Assembly: GCA_025677825.1 (NCBI GenBank) | Contig: JAIXMO010000002.1 | Location: 496,001 to 560,000 of the forward strand | Source: Helicostylum pulchrum | Lineage: Eukaryota; Mucoromycota; Mucoromycetes; Mucorales; Mucoraceae | Length of the DNA: 64,000 nt | Direction of reading: 5' to 3' | In this document: positions 1 to 12,719 of the stretch, in pieces | Position numbering within the stretch: the first letter of the stretch is position 1 | How the letters are laid out: each line of letters begins with the position of its first letter | Notes under the pieces: generated by a model | Databases searched by the model: none | Seen by the model: the letters and a program-made list of their open reading frames with translations, nothing else | What the model was told of the DNA's origin: nothing | Position numbers and translations under genes: made by a program

Positions 1-27
1 TTTTTTAATACGTCTTTTTTATTGTAG

Positions 28-2584
28 CTACATCATAATGTAGACTCGGCTAGACAAATGACACCTACAAGTGATGGTAAGCACGAAGGATTTAACGTCA
101 CAACCGACAAAATATCGAAATCATCAGAAACAAGCAGCGCAAAAAGTCTACTCAATAGATCCAATTCATTTTCGAGGTTCTTGGGAAGAGCCGAATCAAA
201 ACGATCTCAACGAAACAATAATTCAAATCAATCTAATGCTAGTGTATCCAACTTACAATCACAACAAACCTCTGAATTATATTTATCCAATCCTTCTAGT
301 CCTCGAACAATACAAAAGGTAAAAAAAAAAAAAATCACACAGCATAGAGAAGGCAATTAAAAATATAAAGTAGAGAAATTCGTTGGAAGGTGGTATTATG
401 TCGATGGAAAAGGTAAAACAAACATGTGTAAAAGTATTTGGAGAGGACGGACAAACACGTATTGTCAATGTACATACGGCCAGTGAAGCCAAAGCCATCA
501 TGGCAAAAGTGCTGCATAAATTTGGTATTGATGAATCCAATGCCGATAGTTACTGTATTTTTGTCGGTTCCAGTACGAACGGTGAAGCACGCGCTTTATC
601 TGATCAAGAGCTAATTGACATTTGTAGATCCACCGACCGTCCCGAGAAAGAGCGCCTGATCTTACGCAAGAGACACATGTACCCTACACACGAAGAGTTC
701 AAAAGAAAGGGCACCATCAACGCCAGAAGACAGTACGACAAGCCCTCATCCCCCTTATACAACGGCGGTGGTTGGTCTTCTTCTACCAAGAGTTCCGCTA
801 GTTTATCTCGACCCCCCGACTACCCATCCAACAACCGAAACAGTCGCGCTGGCTCCATTCGCTCTCAAAACACCACCGTGCTCAGCAGCAGCAACAGTAC
901 CCGTCGCAGATTCTTTGGCGAACGTCCTCCCTCTGAAATCATCTCCTCCAACTTACAATCCTTCTTCCCCAACCATAATCGAGAGATATTAGAAACCGCC
1001 GGTATAAAGGCACAACGGTTATCCATGACCAGACGAAATTCCGCCTTGTGTAAAATGGAACCCCGAAATTATAGAAACAGTGTTTTGCCCGAACTCGTGT
1101 CGGTTCTGGGTGTGGATCTAGATAGGTTTCTGGAAGAGGAAGAAGATAATGACGAGGATTATGATAGTTTGTTAAGCAGTAGTAGTAGTAGCAGCAGAAG
1201 CAGCAGTCATAGTATCATCAGCAGTGAAAGTGACGACGAACAAGTAGATAAAAATAAAGAGACCGATGATACCCCTACTACAACAACACACGTCGAACTT
1301 GTTGATCCACCTACTACTACTGCCGCTGCGGCCACTACAACAGCTACCACCAATACTTTGGAAATGGTCGTGCCTACTTTAAATCAAAGAAGGTCGTCTA
1401 GTCTGTTTTATCGTAATGAGTACAAGTCGTTTAAACCAACCGTAGAAGATAGTATGTACATGTTATATTATTTTTTCCCTCCTGGATATTATCTAATTCC
1501 TTTTTTTTTTTGTATAATAGCAAAAGAACAACCCGAACCAGCCGAACAACAACCCGAAATCAAAGTACCTGAACCCGTTAAACCGGAGATGCCAGTAGTT
1601 GTACCAGCTATCCGCGAACCTACCGTGACCACACCCACCACGGCCAACAAACCCAAGCACCCACCAGAATCCTGGATGAAGGGCTCCCTAATCGGCCGCG
1701 GAACATTTGGCGATGTCTATTTAGGCCTCAATCCCATCAGCGGCGAACTCATGGCCGTGAAACAAGTCGAGCTTCCTGTTGAAAATTCCGCTACGGAGGA
1801 ACGTAAAAAATCCATGGTGGAAGCACTGCATCGCGAGATTGAATTGTTGCGTGAACTAGAGCACGATAATATCGTTCAGTACTTGGGCTCGCAAACCGAC
1901 GATTCGTATTTCAGTATATTTTTAGAGTACGTTCCCGGTGGATCTGTCGCGGGCCTGTTATCGAGTTACGGCGCGTTTCAGGAACCGTTGGTGAAGAGCT
2001 TTGTAAGACAGATTTTAAAGGGGTTGGATTATTTGCACGGGAAAGATATCGTGCATCGCGATATCAAGGGCGCGAACGTGCTGGTGGATAATAAGGGAGG
2101 TGTCAAAATCACGGATTTCGGTATCTCGAAAAAAGTGGAGGAGAATATCATCTTGCAAGGTCAGACGGCAAACGCCGCGCACAGACCTAGTTTGCAAGGA
2201 AGTATTTATTGGATGGCGCCCGAAGTGGTGAAACAAACTCAGTATACGCGAAAAGCAGATATTTGGTCGCTGGGTTGTATGGTCGTGGAAATGTTCACTG
2301 GTGATCATCCGTTCCCTGAGTTCTCTCAGATGCAGGCTATCTTTCAAATCGGGTGCTATACTGCTCCCAATATTCCATCTAATTTAAGTGAGGACGCCCA
2401 AGATTTTTTGAGATGTACCTTTCAATTGTAAGCTTTTATTTATTTATATGTATATAGGCGAGTATTTAATTATTATTATTTTTTTGAATGTAGACAACAT
2501 GAGCAAAGACCTACGGCTGACGAGCTTTTAAAACATCCGTTTTTAGCTGAAGACCCCATCTTTGAAGAAGAACTGGATTCATAA
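28..2584 (+). CDS. Ste11/Byr2-type MAP kinase kinase kinase (5' end outside window)
   Basis: MAPKKK at the head of a MAPK cascade, of the pheromone/filamentation type. Exons 28-318, 374-1451, 1521-2427 and 2494-2584 join in phase; the 5' part, where a SAM domain would lie, is beyond the window edge because position 28 follows a splice acceptor. Exon 2 opens with a Ras-association/RBD-like domain ([20 protein letters not shown]). A long Ser/Asn- and acid-rich linker follows, with poly-Ser and poly-Thr runs. The C-terminal kinase has GRGTFG (P-loop), AVKQVEL (Lys), [10 protein letters not shown] (catalytic loop), DFG and APE motifs and ends in HPFLAEDP. The intron at 1452-1520 is 69 bases with no in-frame stop, so its retention would add 23 hydrophobic residues. 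It is convergent with the importin gene. Family is secure; the orthologue is inferred. Confidence 0.93.
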
Positions 2585-2763
2585 AGCATACCTGTATAAA
2601 AAAAAAGCTTTTTACAAAATAAAAAAAATAAAATATGTTTATATATAAAAAAAAGAGAAAATGTGTAAAGATTTTATTATAAAAAAAAAGAATAGGAACT
2701 ATTACAGGGAGATAAATAAAGAGAAGAAAAGAAAAGAGAGGAGAAAAGAGAGAGAGAAAAAAT

Positions 2764-5700
2764 TTATACGTATCCTCTCTTTTGGAGAATGGATCTAGTT
2801 TCAGGTAAAATGGAGTTCCATAATTGATTACGAGTGTTTTCATCAAGACCAGCCAAGATCATCTTCAAGTTATTGACCATACGAGCGCACAACTCAGTAG
2901 GAAGAATATCCGAAGCTAAAGTCTCAGTAAGGACCTTGACAATATGAGGAATATTGGCATTATTGGGACCTAAAATACTAGGATGGCTTTGGTCTAAGAG
3001 ATCTAAAAGGTAGGTATAGACAACGGGTGCCTCTTGGTCATCGTTTACAATGGGTAAAGTATTGAGCCATGCAGATAAGACGGGGTCCAAGTTAAACTTG
3101 CTGCTGTTGAATTTACAGATCTTGCAAATAGCAGAGATGGCGTTCTCGGTAACGTAGACAGTACCGTCTTCACGAGCATCGGGTGTGTTGATCATGGCAA
3201 ACAAGTGTTCCAAAGCGGCAGCACAAGCATCAGCGTATTGAGGTCCACCAAATTGACCCATGACACCAACACCGTAAGCAGAGGCTTGACGTACCTCCAT
3301 AGCCTTGTCAGAGACACCAGCAACCATTGCCTGCAAGAAGTAGTTGGAGTAAGTGAAAGAAGCAGGTCCAGTATACTCGACCACATCATCAAACACACAG
3401 ATAGCCCATTGACGAGCAGCACTATTAGGATGAGCCAAGAATTGTACAACAAGAGGTAACATTTTATCAAAGTAAGGTAAGAAAGCGGGACCTAAAGACT
3501 TGAACAAAGATTGCATAGCACGAGCCAATTCACTTAAAGCATCTTCTTCACTTGCTTCTTCATCAGCTAAATGCTCTTCATCGTCTTGGTCGTATTCACC
3601 AGTTTGTCTTTCTTGTTCACGGTCGGTTAAACGTTCAAGGAACTTATTTAATTGTTCATTGGTACCCTTAACAAAGCTTTCGATTTGAGCAGGTAAAAGA
3701 CAATTGTGGCCAAGGACGTCAAGGCACTCGGAGAAAGTAGCATAGGTTTGTGCCAAGAAGGTAATGTCTTCTTCAATGGTCATGATCTTCATAAGCTTTT
3801 CAAAAATGGTGGTCCACATGTTGGCCAAATTTTCTTGTGAAATTTGAGCATCCTTAGCGTCCTTGAGAAGAACAGGGATAAGTGCAGCAGCGGCATGTCT
3901 AACACCATCATGGAAATAGAACTTGAGCAAAGGTAAAGCAAGGTCAAGGACCTCAGGAACATAATGTATGAATCCAGCCCCTAAATCACGAGCGTAACTG
4001 ACAAGCATCTCAACAGCAGTATGCTTTTCTTCCAACACAGATGTCTTGATACCAATTTGTTGACCGCTAACTGCAACAAATTCCCATCCATCATCAGTAG
4101 GGTACTTGGAATCAATATCTTCTTCCTCGGGATCAACGAAAGTGAATTCGGGGGTAAGCTTGGCAGAGGCCAAAAGAGGAGGCATGATGTTGGGGAGATA
4201 AGGTAAGAAATCTTGTCCCATCATCTTACACATACGAGCCCAGGCAGCTAAAAGGTAGGTAGTTTGAATATCGTCAGCTTCGGTAACAGATTGTTGAATC
4301 TCGGCCAAAATGTTGATAAAGTTGGCAGTGTAAGGAGCAAAGACTTCCTTTCCGATGGCAAGACCAATAAGAGAAGCACATTCAATAGCTCTGGAACGCA
4401 AAAGACGGTATTGCTTATCGCTAGCTTGACGGAGGATATCGAGTAAAAGAGGCATGATGACACTGTGGTACTTGATGAACCTATCCTCAGCACAATCAGC
4501 AACGGTAGCGATGGTAGTAATAGCTTGTTCTTGAACGTAGGTCTTGGATGTCTTGAGAAGGATCAAGAGACGTTCAAAGATAGCGTCAAGATAAGGATCG
4601 AGGATCTTCTTATCGGCTTCCTCGCAAAAGTTAACCATAGCAGCGGCAGCGTGAGCTTGGATACGAGGTTGAGGATCTTCCATAACAGGTAAAAGAGAAG
4701 AAACGACAATTTCGTGGTAATGCTTTTGAATATAAGGAGAGAAATCAGTAGACATTTGACCCATAGCGTTACAGGCAGCATAACGAACACGGGGATGAGC
4801 GTCCTTGAAAGAAGGTAAAATCATGTTGATAATGTTGCTTAACTCAGGCTTCATGATCTTGATGGATCCTTCAGCAATAGAGGAAATGGCCATAAGAGCA
4901 GCACGACGTTGTTGCCATTCACCGGATTGAAGCATTTGAGGAATATATTGGAATGCGACAGGAACAACAATCTTACCACCGAGTGTACGAGCAACTCTGT
5001 CCAAAGTACTCTCACCCATAACATAATTTTCCTCGTTATCATCTTCATCCAACTATAATAAGGGGGATTAGTAAGTCGATTTAGTGGTAAATTAACGAAT
5101 TTTTTTTTTTTTTTTTTTTTTTGAACAACTTACGTCTTCAGTGGTATACCAAGACTCATCATCTTCAATATCAGTAATCATTTCCATTGCTACAGGAATA
5201 ATCTCGGAAGCAAAGTTAGGAAGCTTACGGATCATGGGAGGAGCAGCTTCAGAAATTGTCAATAATAATTCAAGAGCAGTTTGACGGGTACGGTCCTCGA
5301 ATGACTTATCCTTGGCAATAGAAACCATAACACTGAGTACTTCAGAAAGAAGAGGACGGAAAAGCTTGGGTGAGCTATCGGCTAATTCAATTAAAACAAC
5401 AAGACCATCAACAAGTGTTTGATCATCACGAGCATTAATAACAGGTGTTAAAGGCTACATTAAAAAAAGGGTTAATACATCACACCAAGAAAAAAAAATT
5501 GTGGTCAGCTGATAATGTTGTTACCTCGAGCATGTGGGGCATCAAACCAGCCATGTTCTTTTGAGTACTCTCATCAGCTTGAATGATATAGGCAGCAGCT
5601 GCCTTCATAGCTTCTAAACGAACCTACAAACCAAAGAAAATCAATTTTCTGTTTTCTGTAATCCCCCCCCCCCATTTTTTAAAAAATAATACTTACAGCT

Positions 5701-6499
5701 TGAGATTCAGGATCAGTCAAACTACTCATAAATACGTTCTTGACAGCATCAGTGGGTTGACCAGCAATAAGATCGGGAACAGAAGCGAAAATACGGAAAG
5801 CGGATTCTCTGAGAGCAGCATTAGGAGATTGAGAACACTCGAATAAAGCCTTTAACAAAGTATCCCACTTGGCTAAAAAAAAAAAAGATATATAAAATGT
5901 TAGGGTTCCCTCGAAAATATATCTGCAGTAATAAAAAAAAAATCTAACCTCCTTCACTTAAATCGGATCTGGCAACTTCGGCAATAGTATCAGCAATCTT
6001 ATGTCTAGTACTTTGATCAGTTTCGTTAGCAAGAGCAACTAATAAAAGGTCCTTGACTCCTTGACGGGTAGTCTCTTGAACCATATCCCAAAGACGAGTA
6101 TCAGGGTTAGCACTTGATGAAAATTGCTTGTAAGCTAAACGACGAAGCAAGACACTACAGTGAGAACGAAGCTACACACAAAATGTATTAATTTTCTTTG
6201 CTTTTTTCTTTGTACTGTATGTAAACTTACTTGAACTTCGGGGTTAGTAGCAACAAATTGTGAAAGTCCCAAAAGTAAAAGATCAGGTTGTTGAGCAACC
6301 CAGTGATCGTTCAATTGTGCTTCAGCAGCAGTTCTACATTTAAAGGATGAGTTCTCGAGGTTTTTTTAAGTTTTTTTTTTTTCTTTCTTCGCCAGTAGCT
6401 TTTTTTTTTTTACCTTTGGTTATTGTCAGTAGATAAAAGACTGGTGAGAACGGGAGCAAGTTGCTGAAGAACTTCAGCAGAGACAGGTGCTTGTGCCAT
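2764..6499 (-). CDS. Importin subunit beta-3 / karyopherin (IPO5, Kap121/Pse1 family)
   Basis: Nuclear import receptor made of HEAT repeats that carries cargo through nuclear pores under Ran control. Seven exons on the minus strand: 6499-6414, 6333-6231, 6171-5949, 5872-5697, 5623-5525, 5454-5134 and 5052-2764. All phases agree and give about 1098 residues, the usual length of IPO5/Kap121. The start is MAQAPVSAEVLQQLAPVL. Conserved HEAT helices such as RVRYAACNAMGQMSTDF and VRHAAAALIPVL are present, with an acidic loop (YDQDDEEHLADEEASEEDAL) typical of this subfamily. The C-terminus is LQKRGYV. Introns are short; one (5624-5696) carries a C10 run and another (5053-5133) a long T run. The only distinct upstream feature is an inverted-repeat element starting about 170 bases from the ATG. 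Confidence 0.95.
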
Positions 6500-6666
6500 G
6501 GTGCCTGCTAATTATTTTTTTAAAAAGTGTTTCTAGTTAGAAGAAAGAAAAAAAAAAAAAAGGGAAAAAACAATTATAAAAAAAAAGGCGAGTACAAAAA
6601 AAAGTGACTCGTTTTCTTTTTTTTTTGCTGCTGTCAATTTGAAGGCGATCGTTTTTTTGAGTTTGT
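6500..6666. promoter_or_regulatory. 5' flank of the importin gene
   Basis: This short stretch between the importin ATG (read leftwards) and the inverted-repeat element holds only A/T homopolymers. No distinct core promoter motif can be defended. It is listed because it is the whole unique 5' flank of the gene. Confidence 0.35.
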
Positions 6667-7094
6667 TATATTTCCTGGTACATGAAAAATGTTTAGCCGA
6701 AAGTAATTGTTAATTCTTGCTCGATTCGCATGATTTATTTTACACGTTCAATTTTGTTTTAAAAGGAAATTTACGTGAATCAAGCAGGGACAACAAGTAC
6801 ACACATCTGTACAATAAAAGTTACTAACTATAAGTATGTAAATACGGGTATTATGAAACTAATGGTAGTGTAATTACACCATGATTAGTAAATAGTAGAT
6901 GATTATATAAAAGTGACTCTTCCCTATTCTATCATTCTTTTTTTCTTTATTTTTCTTTTTATGTTTATGGAGACTGATACGGTTCCTCGCTTACCTTTAC
7001 GGATGACCATTGCTCTAAGGTACAGGTGTAATACACTAAAGACTTGAAAAAGTCATATTTTCGGCTAAACATTTTTTGTGTACCAGGAAATATA
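6667..7094. mobile_element. Non-autonomous inverted-repeat element (MITE-like), 428 bp
   Basis: Near-perfect terminal inverted repeats of about 36-37 bases (two mismatches) lie at 6667-6703 and 7059-7094. The left one begins TATATTTCCTGGTAC and the right one ends GTACCAGGAAATATA. The interior is AT-rich and codes for nothing. Terminal TA dinucleotides could be a TA target duplication as in Tc1/mariner elements, but an internal TATA makes this ambiguous. No second copy was seen in the window. Confidence 0.55.
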
Positions 7095-7124
7095 AAACTT
7101 GCTTCGTCTTATTTTATCACAGCC

Positions 7125-7362
7125 ATGTCAAACACTGTAAACACTAATAGTAGCATTTTACTGTTGTGCGAAACTGGTAAGTCTGTAACATGCTAATAGT
7201 CTCACGCCAATTTTGTATTTCAAAGGAGATGATAAATTGCACGTAGTATATGACAGCTATTTAAAGACGCATGCAAAGGATTGGAAGATCTTAGACTTAT
7301 TGAAAGAAATATTTACTATTTACAAACCAATATTCGCAGACTGTATTTCTATTTTTAAGTGA
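7125..7362 (+). CDS. Candidate small two-exon gene, unknown function (62 aa)
   Basis: Exon 1 (7125-7176) and exon 2 (7226-7362) are joined by a 49-base GT-AG intron that starts GTAAGT, holds a GCTAAT branch-like site and ends AAAG. The joined frame starts MSNTVNTNSSILLLCETGDD and ends in TGA. A TATAAAA sequence lies about 35 bases before the ATG, just past the inverted-repeat element. I do not recognise the product; it could be a fragment of a larger accessory family. Confidence rests only on the phase-matched splice sites. Confidence 0.3.
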
Positions 7363-7990
7363 TCGTTTAATTACTTCGCGGAAAACTACCAATCAATATT
7401 AAGCTGTTGATGATAATATTTTAAAGCAAAGAAAAGGTGTGAAAAAGATATGAAAATTTTTGAAAAATGAATAAAAAATCACCCCCGCATAAATTTAAGG
7501 TTTCGTCTCATTCTAACATAATAGACGTACCTTTACAAGTGTATTGAAACCTTAACAAGTGTAGAACAGATCAAATAGATCACATGAGTAAATAAATGGT
7601 TTGCTTTTCGTTACTGAACTCCCTTTTTTTTTCAACCTTGGGCTCACGCCTGTTACTTTGTGAGCGATACCTCATTGCAATCAAACTCAGCGCTATATCT
7701 GCTACCTTTTGTTGCTTTATCTAATTTGCTTATTGGTCAACACCCTTCGCTTTTGTGGAACCCCTTTTATGCCGATACCATTATGCAATTTTTTTATTCT
7801 ATTGCTACACGCATTTGTCAAGAACAAAATAACGGAGGGCGAATCATACATAGAAAATCTAGATGTGTTTTATAAAGGGTGTACAATTATAAAAAAGCTC
7901 TAATCCCGCTTAACTATATGTGATAAACTTAATTTGAAACAAAGATAGCAATTGATAAGGAAAACTGTGGTTTATTTTATTGTCCTATTT
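7363..7990. other. Gene-poor stretch downstream of the HSPA12-like gene
   Basis: No convincing gene. The part from about 7860 to 7990 is the 3' flank of the HSPA12-like gene and matches 31830-31927 beside its truncated copy, so the duplication extends past the stop codon. Short open frames at 7660-7900 have no supporting features. Confidence 0.5.
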
Positions 7991-10900
7991 TTAAAAACGA
8001 GCCAAAGTCATTGGTTCAGCAAGTACAACACAATATTCCGTTTGTACCTCACCACCAACCTTCCTTACTGCCAAAGAAATGGAGAACGAATGCCGTTTGT
8101 AAATTATGGAAATTATAAAAGGTATATAATGACCTCGTTTATAATTATCTACGAAACAAGCAGGTCCACGAATACTTTCTAGCTTGTCCTCTGCGTGGAC
8201 TGTTTCGTCAAAGCTTAAAGTATCCGTCTTTTTGAGCCTAAATAATCCTAATGTAAAGTATAAGTTACAAACTAATCTTTTCCTAGCACTACTTACCTAT
8301 TGCAAGGTAATCTGAGCTAGTTTCGTACTTAGAACTCAAATAAAACACTCGCTTTATTTGATTATCGTTTATTCTATTTCCCTTTTTAAAAAATGGAAAT
8401 GCAGTTTTGTTGTTGATTGAAATAATTTTTGAATCTGATATCTTGTTTTTTAATTTATAAGATATGTCACCACCTTGCGTGTCAAAGCTAAACCCATAGT
8501 TTTCACTATATACATGATACAAAACACCCACTTGAAACGCCTTATATGAAAATGGTTCTTGCTGAAGAACAGGTTGCAACAGTTGGTTCGATAATTTTGG
8601 TATAGTATAGTGAGCTATGTCGATTCTTTCTTCGTACAGAAATTCATCGGTTTCGTCTTTTAGTATTTTTCTAAGGATCTGTTGAAACTTTGGGTTATAG
8701 TTGAAGCGTATCAAATGAAATACATATTGAATATTTCTATATTTTCCAAAGAGCTGCTTATTTATCAAGGAAGCAAATACAAGAGAAATAATCTCTTGTA
8801 AAACCGGTCGGAAAGATATTTCTGTAATGTCATTTACTGTTAAACAAACTCTGCAGTTACACGATGTACTTAGATGTATCGTGGCAGTGTCTGTTTTTTG
8901 CGCGTTTAATGTTTTGTTGAGGATCTATGCAAAGTATAAATTAATATTTTAGATAAACGGAATAATAATCGCTGAAGCTATTTAAATGGCTTACGTTTTT
9001 AGAAATATACTCCCTAAGACTGTTAGTGAATTCCGCTTGGTTTTCTAAGGTGAATATTTCTAGCAATTCGTAGTCGTTGTAATCTTTATGTGTATCGCAT
9101 AATTGAACCAAACTGCTTTCTTCTATAATGTTGCTCCACATGTTGAAGCACAAAGTATCATATATATTTGGAATTGGTATCATTTCTTCTTGAATAATAA
9201 CTGCTTCCTGATATTCATTTTCTAAACCGGACTCAGTTACTACTTGGTTTAACGTTAGCTGTACATAGTTTTCATACAATTGAGCTATCACAAAGTAAGA
9301 CTTGAGCGGAAACCGCAAGTTGAAAGATTGTTGGATTACAGGAAAGAGTACTTCTCCGTGTGTAGCAATTCTAAGTTTTTGAGAACTGTCATCTTTTTGT
9401 ACCAGGTTACTTGCATATATCGTATCTTTTAAATCGTCTTCTGTACCAAATAACCTTTTTAGCAACATGCTGTCTATAGTAATAGCATATCCAATTTTTA
9501 TATTGGCATTACTTGCTGTAATTGTTGGCAGCTTTCTTAATACAATTTCATTTATATAAACCATATAAATCCGTACAAACGCTTTGATGTATACTTGTTG
9601 TTGTGTTGATACCAATAAATCTTTACTGCGACTCTCGAAGTTTAGTATATTTTCCATTTCTTTATTTAATTCACTAGAGGAAATATTCGATTTGTCTTTT
9701 AAGTGCTCTTTAACAGAATTGATAAACCTAATTATACCGTTAATCTTCTTGTTATTGATGTCAGTTATATCGATAAATCTAATTTAAATGTTAATTTTCT
9801 TTTTTATTGATGTCAAATATATTATACGCATGAGTACATGAATATACTTACGAACTTTTGACATTTAAAGTCGTTACTTCTGAAAAGCTAAAGAAAGAAC
9901 CCAGAGAGCGCAAACTAGTGTCGTCTTAGTATAAATACATATCGAATTTTTTTATTTCTAACTTACCGTGTGTCAGGTAAAAAATAGTTGTGGTCCCAGA
10001 TCTCTTTTACTAAACCGTTTTCATCTAAAAGTGAAAATGATAACACTGTAGATTCGAGAGAAATTTCTAGTTATAAAATATCAGTACTGAGATCATAAAT
10101 CATATAGTTTTGGCGTACCTATATTCATAATAGAATCAGGTTTTGACTTTAGGAATATCGAGGAAGATGTTGCCGAGTGTTCTGTAGATAATATACGCGG
10201 TTTACAGTATATGTCAGAATTATGAAGTGCGTCAAACAAGTATCGAACAGCACCTTTTAGTACATCTGAATATTTGAAGTTCGGAACCAACAAGCGTTCA
10301 GGTATGTTATAATTAGAGCCCAAAGAAATGCGATTATACTCTAACAGATATTCTGACCATTCTAAGAGACGTTTGTCTACTTTACTGTTCCAGCGCGTAT
10401 GATTTAAACTCAAAAGGCAGTACTCTTTTGCAGGTGCGTTTTGAATTAAAAGCCTCAAGTTATTAGGCAAATGTTTACTGATTTCAGCACATATATCAAT
10501 AGGCCGAATGGATTTTATAAGTGTCGTTCGATTTTTGTCTAATTTGGATATACTTTCGTCAGTAATGAAAAGCTTCTCTAAAAAATAAACTCCATATTTA
10601 TCCCACTATATAATAAATCGTTAGTATATATTGTCTGATTCGTCTCATATAAGAATACTAACTATTTTGTAAGAGCTATCAGTGGGTATTTCTTCCATAA
10701 TATTTTGAATAGTTTCTTCTTGAGCATCGAAAGAGAATTTGATCTTTATAAACTCTCTTATACCATTTTTAACATCATTGGTGGTAAGAAATGCTGATTT
10801 GGAAGCCACGAGTTTTGGAAACAACAAAGAGTTAGAAAAATCAAATATAGGGTTTCCAGTTAAAATCGAATCCAACTTTATCGACACTTTACTCTCTTCC

Positions 10901-11654
10901 ACTACATCAATTACACCTATAATTGTATTACGTGATAGCGTACTATCATCGCGTATATATCGTGTTATTATGTAGTAATAGGAGGATTCTACATCAGTGC
11001 AAAATAAAAGCCTGTCTTTGTGGTCATCTTTTGATATCAAATTGGCTCGAACAAAAATAGGTCGAATCAGAACTTCTCTGATTTCTTCTTCCCATTCTGA
11101 CGGGACAACAAATACATAGTGAAGTGCGTCGGTACCTTGAACCAGTTTTACATCTTCATTTTTTTCTTCCATCAATTCTTTTACGGATAGGCCAATGAAG
11201 TCTGATACCGCTTTAAAAAAGAATAGATCATCTTGATTCCAGCTTTCTTTACCCTTTTTAAAGAGTCTATATAATCTCTCTCCGGACATGTCGATCTGTA
11301 CTACATCTTCATCTTTGTGATCATACTTTTCTCCCCAGCTTAAAACCTTCGATTTTTGTTTATTATAAGTGATGTAGGTACCATCACCTTCCCTTCTTTT
11401 TTTTTTTACAAATTGTTAATTGTAGTCGTTATATATTTCAGTACTATATACTTACTGACGAGATAAACCAACCTCATCGCTTTTTGTTGAAGTAGAAAAA
11501 ATATTACGATCAATTATGTTCTCTCTGATACCTATGACGATATTTTTTTTGTGAAAAAAAACACCCAAAAAAACGAGTTTATTTCTCAATAAAGAGGCTA
11601 CTTACGAAAAACGACACAGTGTGTATGCCGGCGAAGATCATATACCTCGTCCAT
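7991..11654 (-). CDS. Hsp70/HSPA12-like actin-fold ATPase family protein (divergent, nine exons)
   Basis: Nine exons join with no phase conflict and no internal stop: 11654-11606, 11531-11456, 11395-10663, 10605-10119, 10066-9967, 9887-9852, 9778-8995, 8924-8297 and 8247-7991, about 1049 residues. The segment LHYVFVVPSEWEEEIREVL, followed by LFCTDVESSYYYI, resembles the middle of the HSPA12-type nucleotide-binding domain (ITVPAxW ... ALEPEAA). The usual N-terminal DxGTTxS phosphate loop is not visible; the protein starts MDEVYDLRRHTHCVVF. This is either a degenerate member of a Mucoromycota-expanded family or has a missed first exon. The donor of the 10663 exon is GTTAGT. A truncated copy of the last two exons lies at 31.9-32.4 kb. 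The gene structure is well supported; the function is tentative. Confidence 0.6.
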
Positions 11655-12717
11655 ACTAATAGTTTTTTTTTAAAAAAAAATAGTGTATTTAAAATGAGGA
11701 AAAAGGGATAAAAATATATTGTATTTTGTGACCCCATAAACTAATATCCTGTGTTACATCAAAGGAAGGAACAAACTAATTTTTATTCCGTGAAAACGAA
11801 AATATACAAAAGTGCCACTTATTACACATGATAAGTTTATCGTTTTGGTTCGTCCACTTTATTTATCTATGAAAAAGGGTAAGTGTATAATGTTACTGCC
11901 TTAAGCATCTCATACTTCACTGCGGCCATCTAACTACACATATTATAAGTAAAAACAGTATGATATGAAATTGTTCTCGTACAGCGGTAGTCTTGAGATT
12001 AGAGGTTGCATAAAACATCATTATAATCTATAATATTTACGAAAGTTTACCATCACATCGTATCTTTTTCAAGTATCTAAATACCTACAGCCCTACCTAA
12101 TAATAAAAAGGCCGACCTGTCACGATATTTTCTCAATATTCTTTATTTCGATTATCCGTCAAAGTTGTCATACCTAACCAAGTGTAACTGTGACAACCTG
12201 ACAAGTGATACTCTATATACTTGCTCACTACGTGTAAACAATATATCCGCCCTTCGTATAAATATTGCTGCTTTAGAAAGTAAATCTACTACTTTATGTT
12301 ATTTAGGCAAAACGGAGAGCACATTCTATTTTTGGTGAGGGAGGCCTAAATGTAACAGCGTTTTTTAACTAGCTTTTTGCATGGAGCAAGTTTGAACGAC
12401 ATTTTTGATGTAGAACATGATTAAATAGATCACATAAGAAAACAAGCCACTTCCATTGTTTATGATAAAATAGGGGCCAATTGTTCTATTTTTTTTATAA
12501 AATAATCACTTTCTTTTTCTTTTTCATTTTTAATTATGTATACTAGTAAGTATCTTATATGTTCATCTTTTAAACGAGCTTATAGATAATTAATATTCTT
12601 TTAATTATTACTTTTTTTTTTTTTTTTTTTTTTTTTAGCTTTTTTGCTCTCTTTATACCCTTACAAAAGGATACGCTTAAAAGCAACCACCTAGCATAAG
12701 AGCACTTCTCGCTCCGG
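11655..12717. other. Intergenic region upstream of the HSPA12-like gene
   Basis: No gene recognised. The stretch 12660-12717 resembles 32660-32740 and is the left flank of the transposon insertion. A motif near 12423 (AAATAGATCACAT) recurs at about 7570 and, less exactly, at 25018. Confidence 0.45.
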
Positions 12718-12719
12718 TA

